Below, one piece after another: positions 35,246 through 47,619 of a stretch of 64,000 bases of DNA. The translations under genes and the position numbers were made by a program. Each line of letters starts with the position of its first letter. Positions within the stretch are counted from its first letter, which is position 1. Source of the stretch: Pleurostoma richardsiae (lineage: Eukaryota > Ascomycota > Sordariomycetes > Calosphaeriales > Pleurostomataceae). The stretch is from NCBI GenBank assembly GCA_030052745.1, contig JANBVO010000012.1, positions 310,001-374,000 of the forward strand, written 5' to 3'. The notes beneath the pieces are model-generated. The model saw only the letters and a program-made list of their open reading frames with translations, was not told the DNA's origin and ran no database searches.

Positions 35246-35581
35246 GAAGCCTTGACCCCACCTCAGAAGGACAAAGTCAAGACAGAGAAGAAGGCGAAAG
35301 GCGGGGCTGAGGCAGTCAGTAAGGTGTCTGTCCCGCAGACGAGTACAAGGGATAACTCGCGCGCCAGGGCCCAGTCTGTTGCCCCGACCGCTCTGCAGAA
35401 GGATATCCAGAGTACGCCGAAGCGTGGAACACGGGCCGTCAGCGAGACCCCTGACCGCGCTCGATTTTCTGGACCCAAGAAGGAGACTAAGATCTCGCCG
35501 CCTAGATTTGATAAACGTGGGACGCCGATCAAGACGTATGGCACCCCTACGCATCGTCGCCTCAAGGGCCGCTTCCCTTAA
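35246..35581 (+). other. In-frame C-terminal continuation of RPA34 after a TAG stop
   Basis: Directly after the RPA34 stop the same frame has 111 sense codons before TAA at 35579-35581. The codons look coding-like and Lys/Pro-rich, as in the preceding tail. They contain ETPDRARFSGPKKETKI and SPPRFDKRG, which parallels ETPERTRPVESKKETHI and SPPKFDRG just before the stop (35153-35242). The two motif copies lie about 290 bp apart. Either a recent stop has truncated the gene or the stop is removed in some transcripts: a 69-bp phase-0 segment 35177-35245 starts GTGGAG and ends ATAG and could be a weak intron. Confidence 0.6.
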
Positions 35582-37566
35582 CCTCGAGGAGGCCCGTTTA
35601 CTGGGCCCGTTTCTGTCAGGCAGCCGTTCTCAGATCGAAAAGGAGTGTCGGACTACTCTCATGGCCCGTTCGGCAGCTGTAGATAGTGCCTTTCCACCGT
35701 TACAGCTGGGATCAAGCACGGTCGGGTCAGCTAATCGCACCGACATGCAGATATCACCAGAGCGACACGCTGGAAGGATAATATGTATTTTTTTGTGAGA
35801 TTAGGGGCAGGGTAGGACACACCCCGCCGTTCTGGAACTGGATCCTCGAACCTGGTCGGTCGTTGGTCTGCCCTTGGCGTAAGGCTGTGTTGTCATACCG
35901 GCCACCATCAGTGGAAGTGGACTCCGTGGGCTCGTGGATCTGAACCAACGCGATATATTAAAATAGAAAGATTGACCATTCAACTGTCCCTGCCCTCCTG
36001 TTCGCATCGTGACATTCGGAAATCGAGGACTAGAAACTGGTTAATGACTGACTATTGCGCCGCCAGGAGCCACTTATGATCGCCTCGGGTTTCTTGAATT
36101 TCTCTCGTATCACGGGGCTCGTCATGGAGAACACGAACTCGGGAGCTAGAAATTTCGCAAGCGCAGAAACTTGCTTCTTCTTTCTCGTTTCCTTCTCTCG
36201 AGCGAGTGCTTAAGAACCCGTCAAACCCTGGGGTTTGAGGACAATTTTCGTGTGCCTGTTTACACCGACAAAATAGTAGAGCTCAATTCCTTTTTCTGAC
36301 CCCTTCTGCTGGACCTGGAGCTCGATCTTTCGTAGCCGCGCCTTGAGAGCGTGCCGGCCACCGCCGGCCAGCCGGAGAGTCCCCAGATGAGCGGAACACC
36401 CCACGAGACACGGCCGGCACCCGGGACGAGAGATGGGAGTCTCAACGGTTGCTTCCACCTGTTCCATAGCATCGGCCCGGCTTTCTGAGACAGCCGTTTC
36501 CCCGACACAGAGCGGTTACGTTCAGCCACATACTACTACTAGCACAGTCTGTCGGCGACGTGAGAGACGTCACTTTGATCAATGGCTATGTTCATTTCAC
36601 GGCGGACCTAGAGATCGGGAATCTGCTTTTTGAGCTGGGGGAATCAACATCCCCAACTGTCATGTATTGTTTTACTTCTTTTTCTCTCCTCGCTATCTCC
36701 TCTCATCTCTCATGCCGAGCGATACACATCAACTTCCACATGTGCTTCGCCGGTGTCCTCTCTCCTCACCAAGCGCCGAGACGAGCCCGCGAGGGCCTCT
36801 TCCCTGCGCAGAACATTACGCAGCGCACGGCACCCGCAGCGGGCGGGCCGGCAGCTGCTCGACTCATGCCAGTCCATCTCACATGCCCCAGATTTCCACA
36901 TCCACACACATTTGTATCTGGCGGTTGTCTTTCTCTTCCCGGACCCGACGCAGCCGGGACGGCACGCAAAGCCGCGTGCCGGGAGGTTTCCCCATCCCCT
37001 CTGTCGTCGTATGCCGAATCATCACATCTTTCCCATATTCCTCGAAAAGTAACTCCGGTCCGGGTTTCGTGGTCCACGTCTTTATCCAGAAACGCTTGTA
37101 TGATGATGATGATGGGGCGAAAAGAAATCTTTTCCCCTTTTTTTAGCGAACGCCTGCAATGCATAAAAATGCTAGCGGCAAGGCCAGGCAGTCAATAAAC
37201 TGGCCATGCCGACATTATGTATAGAAATAATTAATGGGGGGTATATAAAAAGGTTCCCCCGCGGGGAAAGGTGAAGCGAATGATTCGAAGGGGGGCTGGT
37301 AGCGAGCGTCCTGCATCGATGGCGAGGAGGTATTTCGACATCGGAACCCGGAATTAGGCCTTCGTGTGGAGCGGAGGCTTTAAAGCATTATCCTCGCCAA
37401 TTACACGGGTTCGACATCGACGCAGTATCGGGGTGGCGTTTTGAGACCGAGGATCGGGTGCAACACCTTCCTAGGCAGGAAGTTCAAGCTGGGGGTTGGC
37501 TTGAATGAGAATACCTAGGAGGGATACTCGGCTGACGCCTCGAGCGAAGTTCTTCTTCGAAGTCCA
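35582..37566. other. Convergent 3' region between RPA34 and AUR1
   Basis: About 2 kb between the RPA34 3' end and the AUR1 stop codon. The stretch 36660-36720 is pyrimidine-rich on the plus strand. Short frames here are not supported as genes. Confidence 0.5.
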
Positions 37567-39018
37567 TTACCGCACGACAACGACTTCGCTCAGCTCATTT
37601 TCACGGCCTAAAGCCTCACCGTCCCAGACGTAGCCTTGAGGCGTTAGACCAACAACTTCGTGGCGGAACTCATCCTCGGGTGTCGTGGGGCTCATTAAAC
37701 TCGGGCTGGTTGTACTGGTCCTGCTGGAGGAGCTAAAGCTCGAGCTGCTGCCGATAGTCCACTCGTCGCTGTCGCTGGTGGGCTGGCGTTCGAGCAGTCC
37801 GAGGCCATAGCCCATGGAGTAGCCGTATCCGTACTCCTCGTCAATAGTCTTGGGGCGGTCACCGATCTCGACGTACTCATACTCCCACCGGTTCTTCTTG
37901 TCGTGCTGCTGACGAGGCAAATACCGCTGGCGAGAGATGTAGTAGATGACGGCGGCCATTAGGCTTCCGGCGACGAGATCGACGGCGTAGTGGTGGTTCA
38001 GGTACATGGTGGCCCACCAGAGCCATCCGACATAAGCAATAAAGAACGCTCGAAAGCGCGGGAAGCAATAGCTCATAAACAGAGCCTCGAGAGTCGCATT
38101 GGCAGCGTGCAGGCTGGGGAACGCACCGAATGGCATAGGGGCGGTGGTGAAACTCGTCGTGTACATGTCGATCCCGAAGAGAGCGTCGATACGGGCGAGG
38201 CCGGCTGGAGAGCCGCTCATACCATACCGCGCCGGTTCCAGGCCGTGCTCCTTCTCGTACCAGGGCGGAGTGCAGGGGAACATGATAGAGATGGAGACGC
38301 CGACCATGGCAAGCCAGCCAAAGGCCAGCGCAAAGACGGGTGTCGTCCCCGGAGCAGCGAAGATGAACATGAGAGCGGAGACAATTGCGGGAAGGCCGAA
38401 GTGACCAAGGCCGTACGGAATCCACGCTAGCACGTCAAGTATCGGGTGGGTGTGCTCGGAGAGAAGATTCGACAGGTTTGCGCCATACATGACATTCTCG
38501 AGGGCTGGGAGGACTTTGACCCAAATGTGAGGCCGATATTGCACGGGAATGAAGCTACAAGTATGTCAGCCATCTCTGCACGACTAGAAGACCGATGGCG
38601 GCTTCACGCCGCCGATATGGCAAAGATGAACTTACCGGCTGCAGAAGAAATACAGCAGATATACCCATATAACCATGGAAGGTAGGAAAAACTGCCTTGT
38701 AGCAGGCATGGCGACCACCAGCAGGGCCAGGATGGGTGCCAATATTTGGACAAATAGTGGCATCGGCGCGATCACCAGCGAGAAGATCAAAAAGAAGGCG
38801 ACGATCAAGTGCTGAATATCGAGGATATTCCATCTGTGCCTCCGGAGCGCGCGAATGCCATCGAAGGGGTTGAACGACGTCTGAAGCCTTGTGATGCTCT
38901 GCGGGTCGGGGTAGGATGGTCTGGACTTGGTGCCTCTCCGCCGCCGGGCGGGCCGAAGGTTGCCGGGGAGGGGATTCAGGTGAGCGAGGCTCAGCACTCC
39001 AGGCCACTGGAAGTGCAT
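37567..39018 (-). CDS. AUR1: Inositol phosphorylceramide synthase catalytic subunit
   Basis: There are two exons, 39018-38636 and 38554-37567, joined across an 81-bp intron. The join gives CSR-FIPVQYRPHIWVKVLP, typical for AUR1. The start MHFQWPGVLSL was preferred; an in-frame ATG at 39066 would add 16 residues. The product is 456 residues with several membrane helices. The active site of the PAP2/LPT-like fold is visible: SPAGLARIDALFGIDMYTT, FGAFPSLHAANA (motif with the first catalytic His) and NHHYAVDLVAGS (second His and Asp). The enzyme makes inositol phosphorylceramide from ceramide and phosphatidylinositol in the Golgi, is essential in fungi and is the target of aureobasidin A. The C-terminal 110 residues are Ser/Glu-rich and cytosolic-looking. 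Confidence 0.94.
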
Positions 39019-39066
39019 CTTTGGTTTCGTAGTCTGAGAGAAAAGGACGTTGCTGTATTCCTGCAT

Positions 39067-42000
39067 GTTGGTGGTCGTCGGATCAGGCGGCGGCGGCGAG
39101 CGGCCGGCCTGGAGGAGAGGAAGAGAGGCGGGAAGCTCGGGTGTTGTAAGCGGCCCTAGGGGTGCAGGAGCCGCGGTTGCAGAATCGTAGCCAAGGTGGA
39201 TTAAGCTAAAGGCTGTCGCATATTATGTCGATTGCCAGTATCTCTTCTGTCTCCCCTCTAAGTCTGCCGTTCAGGGGTTGTCGTCGCCTGCTGTGGTGGT
39301 TGACGGGAGGGCGAGGGCGTGGGCGTGGGCGTGGATCGGGAGTGAAGGGAGGGCAGTAAGGTATGGGATGATGGGCAGCCAGTGTTCATATGTATGATGC
39401 GCAAGGGTGGGTCGACCGGTTGGCGAGGTCCCCCGGGGCTTTTTTTCTCTGCTTCCCAGCCCTTAGCGCCAAGGACAGAGAAAACCGAGTGGGAGCTAAA
39501 CCCAGCAGAGGCTGCCCTGTAATTAATTTGCACCACCCGCTAGCTCTGATTGATGTGGTGAGTAGTGCCGTGACCAGAGGTCCGAGGGGAAACGAGAGGT
39601 GCAGCGTGTTTGTGCAAGCCGTGGAGGCAGTGGGCCGTCGAGTAATGAAGTCTTTCGGTTTTTGTGACCCTGGCCCGGCCGAGAAGAGACGACGACGACA
39701 GCCCAGACGCCAAACGAGGCGAGGCAGACGCAAGATGGAGAGGAAGGATCACACGGAGCAGGGCGCAGGGCGGTGCACAGAGCACAGCGTATGCAAGGCC
39801 CAACGGGATCGTGAAGGAAAAGTGGCTTACTACGGTAGTAAGGGCCCCTGTCGTGCTGGGCAGAGACAGGCAGAGGAGGCAGAGATGCAGAGATGAGAGT
39901 GGAAAAGACGGCAGAAAAATTGGGCGGTGCAGGTCCGGCCGGGCGAGGTTGCGCGCAAGTCGCGAGGTACGTACCGGTACTCGGGCGGCGCGCCGCAGAG
40001 GCCCTTCCAGTCGGTCCAGTGACAGTCCAACCCAGCGTTGCATTTTCCATTTTCTTCCCACCTTCGAGGGTCTCTCCCCCCCTGGTTGTACCCCATCAGG
40101 GAAATTGAGCACGAGGGTACTTCGCTCCCCCCAATGCAGCCCAATCATGCTGCCGTGATCACCTGCAGGGATGCGTCGCGGGCGGTTTCAACTTGGCCAT
40201 CCGCGTCTTCCGGCGCACCTCGACATCTCACCTCATCCACGGAGTACCTCCAGTCTCCGGCTCTCAGCTGCCTCTTCCTTTGCGATGGAGCACATGGGCT
40301 TCCGTTGACAAAAGCCGTCCTATTCTACGGATGCAATTCAGTCAATGACGTCCCCAACAGTGGCGTACTGGAACGTCATGACTCTGACGGCACCCTCACG
40401 TGGCTGGTGCTCGAGTAACGCGAGCAACACCAGGAATGGGCGGGCGACTCGAGTCCACTCGACTCGGCTCGACTGTGGACCAGGCTTCTTTTTCCGCTGT
40501 CGACCCCCGGTGGTTTCCGCGATGCAGACCAAGCAGCAGAGTCGACGCAGACTAACCTGCCACACCGTGGCCACTGGCCACAGGCTCACAACCGAAGAAG
40601 CGGGCGCTTACCTGACTGAGCACGAGCACCATCGCGCATGGACCTCGCTTACTCGTTCTGGGTTAAGGCACTTCTTTCTCTCTCTTTCTCTTTTTCTGTG
40701 TTCTTTAATTAAAAGTTTTGAGTCCGGTGCTTCAGCTAGACCCCTCCAGGCGCTGTACCTTGTACCTCCAACCAAGGCTGTGTCCAGGCTAACGGAGATT
40801 GTATGTGTAACAAGCTCTCTGGGTTGCCAGGCCATCTCAATTTGACGATCCAAATTCCCGCGCGCCTGGCAACCCGTCGTATCCCCCGTATCCGAGAGCG
40901 AGCGATGGCTGCGTCTGTCCGCCTCTCATCCCCAGCAACCAGCAATCAGCCATGCTCACGGAGTGCGGATACGGAGTAGAGTAGAGTACGATGGTCCGCG
41001 TATGCATCCCCATGCCCCGCGTATTGGCTCAAGCTCTCCACTCGGTCGGACGCGAGTCCTCTACAGTACTATGTACGGCCCATCGAAACAATTGGGCGTT
41101 TCTTGTGCGTCTCGGTGGTGCAGGTCTGAGAACATGCACGCAATCCTCAAACGGTTCGGCCCCGGTGTCGCGGGACGAACGCGGACGAGCGAGAGACGAG
41201 GGGTCGCGGTTTCTCCCCCTTTCCCGTTGAACTAATGGTTGAGGGCAAGCACGCGACATTGTGCCATTAATTACGCGTAACCTCAAGGAGCGCTTAGCGA
41301 CCCTGAATCCTATTATCCTATCTTACCTTCTCCCATTTACCATGTATTCACTCTCCAGCTGAATGCCATGGGGTCTTCAATCCCCCCTCAATCACGGCAA
41401 CCCAGGGGTTCGGCTCGCCAGCATCGCGTGCCCTCATTTCGCGTCTCCTGTTCCTTACCATCGGCCGCTTTACGACATCCCTCGCCCGAGGCCGTCGCTG
41501 ACCTCATCTCTCATCTCGGACAGTCGGCGCCCCCAGAAGACGCTAAGGACTGACGGATGCAAAGATGGAGCAGCCAAAGCCCGTTGCCGAAATGAAGCCA
41601 AGGAATGGACTTCTCCAGGCACCGAACATTGAAGCCTCGCTTTCTGCCAGCTCAATGGGAAATTTGGGACACTTTGAATCGATATCATCCCATTGGCATC
41701 TCTAGATCATGCCTTATGGGAGTTAATCGAAACATCCCAGCATGATCCGGCACAGGGGCCCTTCTGCCTCAGGGTTCGTATCGGACCTGCAGATACGTGT
41801 ATCTGTATCGCTCTGAAGCGTCAATCGCCTGATCCGCGGTTCGTCCTGCTGCTGGCAATCAGGATCCCACTTCTCCTGTGCTGAACGTACACAACGGTAT
41901 TGCCGGTCAGCCCAGAGCGACGCAGAGCCGGGGTGGAACTGAGTGCACATAATACCTTCCCGAAGGACTTCCAAGTTGCACAAAATCGAGCTCGGAGCTT

Positions 42001-44634
42001 ACTGTCACCCGGATGCCGACGGGCGGTCCAGACCCACATCGGCGGCCTCAAAGCACCCTTTCCCCGGGGACATTGAGAAGCCCGAGCGACCAGAGCGTGG
42101 GACTTTCATCGTGCTAACGATGAAAGCACAGAAACGAAAAGGTCGGGTACCCTTGAAGACACGGGCTATGAGGCGCCCAGCCCACAATAGGAGAAATCGC
42201 CAAGACAGTATAGGCAAGCTTCCCGTCATCACCTTACCGCGACTAAAGCGTTCGTTCTATCGGCCGGGAATGATACAGTGGCGAGGTCGCATTGGTGGGC
42301 TGCAATGGCATGGCACATGATGACTGCCTGCAGTAATTGCAACTCCCTTTACCAGGCGGTCAGTCAACCATCCAGCAAATGGAAGACCATGGTTGCAAAG
42401 ATCGACTTTTGCAGTTCTCGAGGAGGCTGGAGTCTCCAGCGCGGAGAGATCCTGCGCCGGATGCGGCTAAGAGGCGTCGCGATGACCTTCTCCACTGTCA
42501 AAGGGACCCGATTCTCTGATGTAATCCAGGGTCCAGCTGTTAGCTGTTCTCAGCAGCTGCCTCCTACCTGAGGAGGAAGCATAATGGACGGATTGCCGTA
42601 TGCTCGAGTAGCTGTCAAGCTGTCACCGTCATGCCATGCCTATTCATGATATTCATGCAAGGCCATGACCGACCGACATGGGCCTTGACGATATAGAGCA
42701 CACTATGGACTACTCCAAGCACGGTTTACTCCAGGATGGTTGCACTTTACTCGGTTGGGCTGGAACGTCCCGCCCATCTGAGGTCGGCATTTAGCTGATA
42801 ACCTTAACGTCTGTATCATGATGCCAGCTGCAGAAGCGGCATTTCGATTGCGCCAATTGCCCATGCCTGATGCCCATATCATCCGACAGCTGCATGCTCT
42901 TTAGCACACGGAGCGACATGCGCGTCCTCGACCAGTGGAACCACGAGAGCCAATACTCCTCCCCTCTCCGCATGTGATCCTCCTACCTGCTCGCGAGCCG
43001 TCGAATCGCCTTGCACGAGGTGCCTCTTGGTGCCACTCGAAGCCCCGAAGCTCCCGACCTCGTTGCGAACGAGCGAGCCCCTCTGCAAGCCATTAATCTT
43101 ACATCGCGTGTCTGTTGGCCGTATTTCATCGGCGCTCGCGCTTAATTACTCTGCACTACCAGCGCCTTGGTGCGAGCCCAAGTTCACCGATTCCTCTGCG
43201 GGTTTAGCATCAGTGCTTCCTACCCTTGATTGCTTCTCTTAAACCTCGCTCCCCGTAAACTTCCGCTTTGGGCCGCAAGACCCAGCTTTGCCCAGACGGC
43301 GGCCTCGCAATTCGATCATAACCATGCGACTCAAACTCAAGACCCTCAAGAAGCGACTCACTCTCTCGATATCAGCGCCCGTTGTGCGCTGTTGTATGAT
43401 TGAGGCCGCGTGACGATGGACCCATGCTCTAAGAGATGGGAGATGAGCTCAGCGACCATTGCCAGCTCACCATCAGTTAAGCCGCTATAGAAGGTAGGCA
43501 GCTTAACGGCTAGGTAAGCTCGCTCCAGGCAGAAACTCCATGATCTTTAATTCGGCGAAGCGGTACCGACGTACCCTTGATGTACCTCCCTCCCGTCTGG
43601 TACTTCATGGTCCCTTATTTTTTTTTCTTCTTTTTTCCCTTCTTCATCCCCACAACGGGATTCGGCCCTCGCCTTCAGGCGCCGAGGCTCAAGAGGGTCG
43701 GCCGCTACGGTTCGCCCGAGGAGACTTCCTTCACCACCCCCTTTTTACCGCTGACTCATCAGCTCCCTGGCTTCTCAGCTTCCGGGCCGCCTGAAACCCA
43801 AGCCCGAGAAACGGCGGACGGGTCGTTTGAAGCCCGGAGCAGCTCTTGATGACTTTGAGGTCTTGCTGAAATGGGTGCTGGGAGAGGGCAGGCCCCAATC
43901 TTACGGGCCGAGCCATTGACGAGCAGAATATGAGTTTTGTGTGTGTTCTGAGGGACCTTCTCCCTCCGCGGGCCACCGAATTCCCGCATTGCTTCTCCAA
44001 GCCTCCATGGACCCCGAATCTCCCGCGGCCTCGGCAGACGTCCGCGACATCGGGCCCGAGACAGCCGGGTTGTTCGGTGCTTCTTCCTCGGTGAGCGGCA
44101 ATTTGATGTCACAGAGAAGCTGGCCCAGGAGCAGCCACAGTTGCTCCTATATGGGAAGCTGAGAGTCCATATGATTTATATACAGCTATCGAGGTTATAG
44201 GTAGATAGACCTGCCTCTACCCCCTGCCCGTATTAGGAATTCTGGCGATCAGACAAGAAACCGGTCCCATCTCAGAGTAAAGAAGCAAAAGAGGCGACGG
44301 GATATCATCAACCGACCCCCACCGTCTCACTTCTCACTTCCCTCTTTCCCCCTTCCCCTTCTCTCTCGAATAAACCTGTGAAAATTCAGACAAGTAATAC
44401 AGCGCGTTCTCGCTTTGAGCATTGAGTTCGAGTTTCGTCTCCGTTCATCATGTCCCGTGTCGTAGAAGAGTCCCGTATATCCGTGAAGCATCTCCAGCGT
44501 ACGATGTCTCCTCCCTTCCTCTAGCTCCCCTCCTTTCATTCTAGGTGTTCTTGGACAGATGCCTCGGCCTTCGTGCGAGCCTGTCGGTTCGCGAGTAGGC
44601 GAGTACGCCAGGCCGTTCGCCGACAATGAGCTCA
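39067..44634. other. Long gene-poor region upstream of AUR1
   Basis: 5.6 kb without a supported gene. The AUR1-proximal part (about 39600-40000) is purine-rich on the plus strand, so pyrimidine-rich on the AUR1 strand, as in long fungal leaders. Plus-strand pyrimidine tracts sit at 40670-40705, 43605-43650 and 44325-44370. The CaMK 3' end occupies the right edge. Several 60-200-codon frames overlap each other in different phases and look like chance frames. A regulatory or non-coding RNA role is possible but not shown. Confidence 0.5.
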
Positions 44635-45540
44635 TCATCCCCTGCTGCCGACCCCGCTCCAGAGACCCTTGGACGTCTCGACGACGCGGTTGGCCTCGGA
44701 CCCGGGCCGCAGCACGGCCGGTACGCCCTGGATCGGCGGCGCCTCGCCCATAGCGACGTCGCCCGACGCGTCCATCTCGGCCTGCGTGCCGTACCCCGAG
44801 TCCCTCTCCATGCCGCTGCTGGCCATGCTGACGCCGCTGTCGTCCTTGCGCGCGCCGGCGGGCGCCTCACCACCCGCATTCTGCTGCTGCTGCGGCTGCT
44901 GGTTCTGGTTCTGCTGGCGGAGGGCGCTGGCCGTGCCGGCGGCCCCGCCGCGCGCGGGCTCCTGGCTGCGCGCGCCGTCCATGAGGCCGGCCAGCTGGCC
45001 CTCGCGCAGCTTGTTGATGGCGCGGACGGTGTCGATGGCGGCGTGCAGGGTGCGGCGGGCGTTGAAGTTCTTCTTGACGGTGGGCAGCAGGTTCTGGCCC
45101 TTGCCGCCGGGGGCGCCGCCCTCGCCGCCGCGGTAGCCGGCCACGAAGGGGTGCTGCAGGGCCTCGTGGGCGGTCATGCGGCGGCCCGGGTCGATGGTCA
45201 GGCAGCGGCGGATGAAGTCCTTGGCCGCGTCGGAGACGCCGCGCCAGTACTCGACGGGCGAGAAGCTGTAGTCCGCGTTGAGGATGGCCTGCATCTCCTC
45301 GAAGTCGGTGTCCCGGTCGAAGGGCGTGTACCCGCACAGCAGGAAGTAGGTGATGACGCCCAGGGCCCACAGGTCGACGGGCTTGCCGTGGCCAGTCTTC
45401 TTGAAGATCTCGGGCGCCATGTAGCCCGGGGTGCCGCACGTGGTGGTCAGCACGTGGAACTGCTCCTCGTCCATGATGCGCGAGAGGCCGAAGTCGGCGA
45501 TGAGCAGGTCGGCGTTGTCCTCCGGGGTGCGGAAGAGGAG

Positions 45541-45576
<36 letters not shown>

Positions 45577-46126
45577 GTCGTGCAGGTAGGCGACGGCCGA
45601 GAGGGTGGCCCTGATGAGGTCGGCGGCGTCGGACTCGTAGTACGAGCCCTTGCGGCAGATGCGGTCGAAGAGCTCGCCGCCCAGGGCGAGATCCGTCACC
45701 AGATAGAGGTTGTTCATCGTCTCAAAGTAGTCGACCAGCGTCAAGATGTTCTGGTGGCCCATCGAGACCTTCTTAAGGACCGCGATCTCGTTCCGCACCT
45801 GGAGAGGAGGCGTCTTCGTCAGTACCGAATCCTGTCGTTGAATCCATGCTACCAAGTTGAGGGTGGAACTGCTTGGGGAAAGGTCCTCGGAGCTGTTGGG
45901 TGCAAAGAAATCAGAGACACGCTCCACATACCATGTGTTCTCGACCCGCCATCAACCGCTTATTGATAACTTTGGCTGCATAGTAACGACCAGTATCTAT
46001 GTGCACGCATTCCTTGACCACCGAGTATGAGCCTGCTCCTAACGTCTTCCCGACCTTATATCGGCATGGTTGTATCTGCGGCTGTGGGCGGCCGTCGGCG
46101 CCAAGAGCGGGTGCCGTTGTGGCCAT
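44635..46126 (-). CDS. Calcium/calmodulin-dependent protein kinase (CaMK1 type)
   Basis: Two exons, 46126-45932 and 45798-44635, are joined across a 133-bp intron at REHM-VRNEIAVLKK, giving 452 residues. All kinase motifs are present: the glycine loop LGAGSYSVVK (G30, G32), the ATP-anchoring lysine in AAKVI (K52), HRDLKPEN (H144-D146), DFGLS (D167) and the activation segment LTTTCGTPGYMAPE. DLWALGVITYFLLCGYTPF follows. The C-terminal part after about 300 carries KKNFNARRTLHAAIDTVRAI, which resembles a calmodulin-binding autoinhibitory helix, and a Gln-rich low-complexity tail. It matches the fungal CaMK1/CmkA group. Ca2+/calmodulin relief of autoinhibition is family knowledge, not seen directly. 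Confidence 0.92.
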
Positions 46127-46921
46127 CGTTGGCGATCAGAAGGAGAGGCCGGTTTTGGCTCTCTGCCCCGCACTCCGAGTGGCGTCAATGAGGAAGCCGA
46201 AGCCAAGGCAGCGTGGTAGAGATTTCGAGGTCGTGTGCGGAGGAGTCGAAGAAGGTCGACTTGGCAGGTTAAGATGCGATTCTCGAAGCCGGATATGGGC
46301 AACCTTTACCGTGATATGGAAAACCCAAAACAAGTCGGGCGTCGCTTCTTTCGGCGTCGTACGATAGAGACGTAGCGTCCAGAGGCTAGCGGGCGGCCGT
46401 TTGAGGGTCGTGAGCTAAACTCGACTAGCCTGGTGACAGGGCGCCTAGCTTCGAACAGAACAGAACGTGCTTCGAGAGGTCGGAGACTTATCGGTCTATC
46501 TCGAGCACGGAAGGAGGAGAAGGACGTCGCGATGCGCGAAGCAAAGGCCCAACAAAGACCAGACTTTTGCGGTGCAACTTTGAAGTGGCTCTCTTCAGGG
46601 TCCGTCCGGGCTGGTCAGCCTCAAGGAAATCACTTCAGCTGCCCCTCACTGGGCGGCCGCCAATCACACCTCGACGCTGGGTTCACTGCATGACACGCAG
46701 GCCTCCCGCCTGGCCACGATCATCTCACCTCCCGATAGGAGCAGACGAAATGCAAAGAGACTCCTGTCCTGTGGGGGAACGATCTTCCGGTACAGGTTTG
46801 ACTTATCATTTCCTAGGGGACCATTCTGCACAGGAACATTTGCAGGCCAAGTCATGACAATAAAGAGTACCTATTGCATAGTGATTGATATCCTGACCTA
46901 TTGGTTCCTTGTATACTTCAC
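46127..46921. other. CaMK promoter and 3' region of the release-factor-like gene
   Basis: About 800 bp between two genes on the minus strand. It holds the kinase promoter and the downstream end of the ICT1-like gene. Nothing else was seen. Confidence 0.5.
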
Positions 46922-47619
46922 TCAGTAATCGCCGCTGCCACCCCTTCTAGATGCTTTCTTGGAGCTTTGCTGCTTCTTCGCCTTGACCCTCGCCTCATGA
47001 AACGACTTCTCTCTGCGGGAAAGAGAGTCAGAGATCCCGAAGAATTCGAGTAGGGCTGGACGGTGACTTACACTGCTTCGTATTTCTTCTGCTTTGACGG
47101 ATCCGACTCGCCAGGAATCGCCTCCTGGTATATCCTCCGGAGCTCCTCGAACAGCTTCTCGCGGTTCTCCTCGGCGTTTGCTGTTCTACTCCGCTGTGTC
47201 TGTGCCTGGATGGAGATGGCATCGTGGCTCTTCGAGTAGTACCTCGAGGAGCGAATGCGTGGGTGCATCAACTTGGGCAGGACACTCAGTAGGTCGCTGA
47301 CCGGCCAGCTGGTCATCGCCTTGGTCTCAGTCCTGCAGGGGTGATCAGCAACCCCCAGGATTATTCTTGGGTAGAGGGACAGCTCTCCGTACTTGTTGAC
47401 ATGTTGGCCTCCCGGCCCGCTAGAGCGAGCAAAGGTGGTGCTTCCTTTCGGGATATCGGCCAACTGGAACGAGCCATGCCACTTCCTGGCTTCAGCCAGC
47501 TGCTCAATGTCGAAGCCCGCGTCGTGGGCCTGATATCTGGCGGATCGGCTGCACAGAAGGGGCTGGAAGAGGCGAGCATGTTGCTGCAAAGAGAATGGCC
47601 GCAGAAGCAGAGGTCTCAT
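46922..47619 (-). CDS. Mitochondrial ICT1-like peptidyl-tRNA hydrolase (class I release factor domain)
   Basis: There are three exons, 47619-47393, 47332-47072 and 47012-46922, giving 192 residues. The N-terminus is Arg/Leu/Ser-rich with no acids for 30 residues, like a mitochondrial presequence. The GGQ catalytic motif is at about G70-Q72 in ARSSGPGGQHVNKTETKA, followed by the release-factor fold (VSDLLSVLPKLMH, SSRYYSKSHDAISIQAQTQRSR and an ENREKLFEEL helix). The basic tail KKQQSSKKASRRGGSG fits the ribosome-binding tail of ICT1/Pth4 proteins, which rescue stalled mitochondrial ribosomes by hydrolysing peptidyl-tRNA without reading a stop codon. Intron 1 (60 bp) is in frame and has no stop, so an unspliced form would carry a 20-residue insert right after the GGQ loop. 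Confidence 0.92.

Noticed and set aside
39540-40148. 202-codon minus-strand frame upstream of AUR1
   Set aside because: Overlapped by frames in several phases, no recognisable motifs, and it lies in the pyrimidine-rich leader of AUR1.
41368-41553. 61-codon plus-strand frame ending HPSPEAVADLISHLG...
   Set aside because: Part of it looks protein-like, but no splice partner or neighbouring exon could be joined with confidence, and its length is within chance.
44626-45966. 446-codon plus-strand frame
   Set aside because: It runs exactly opposite the CaMK coding exon, whose kinase motifs are unmistakable; high GC at third positions creates the long antisense frame.
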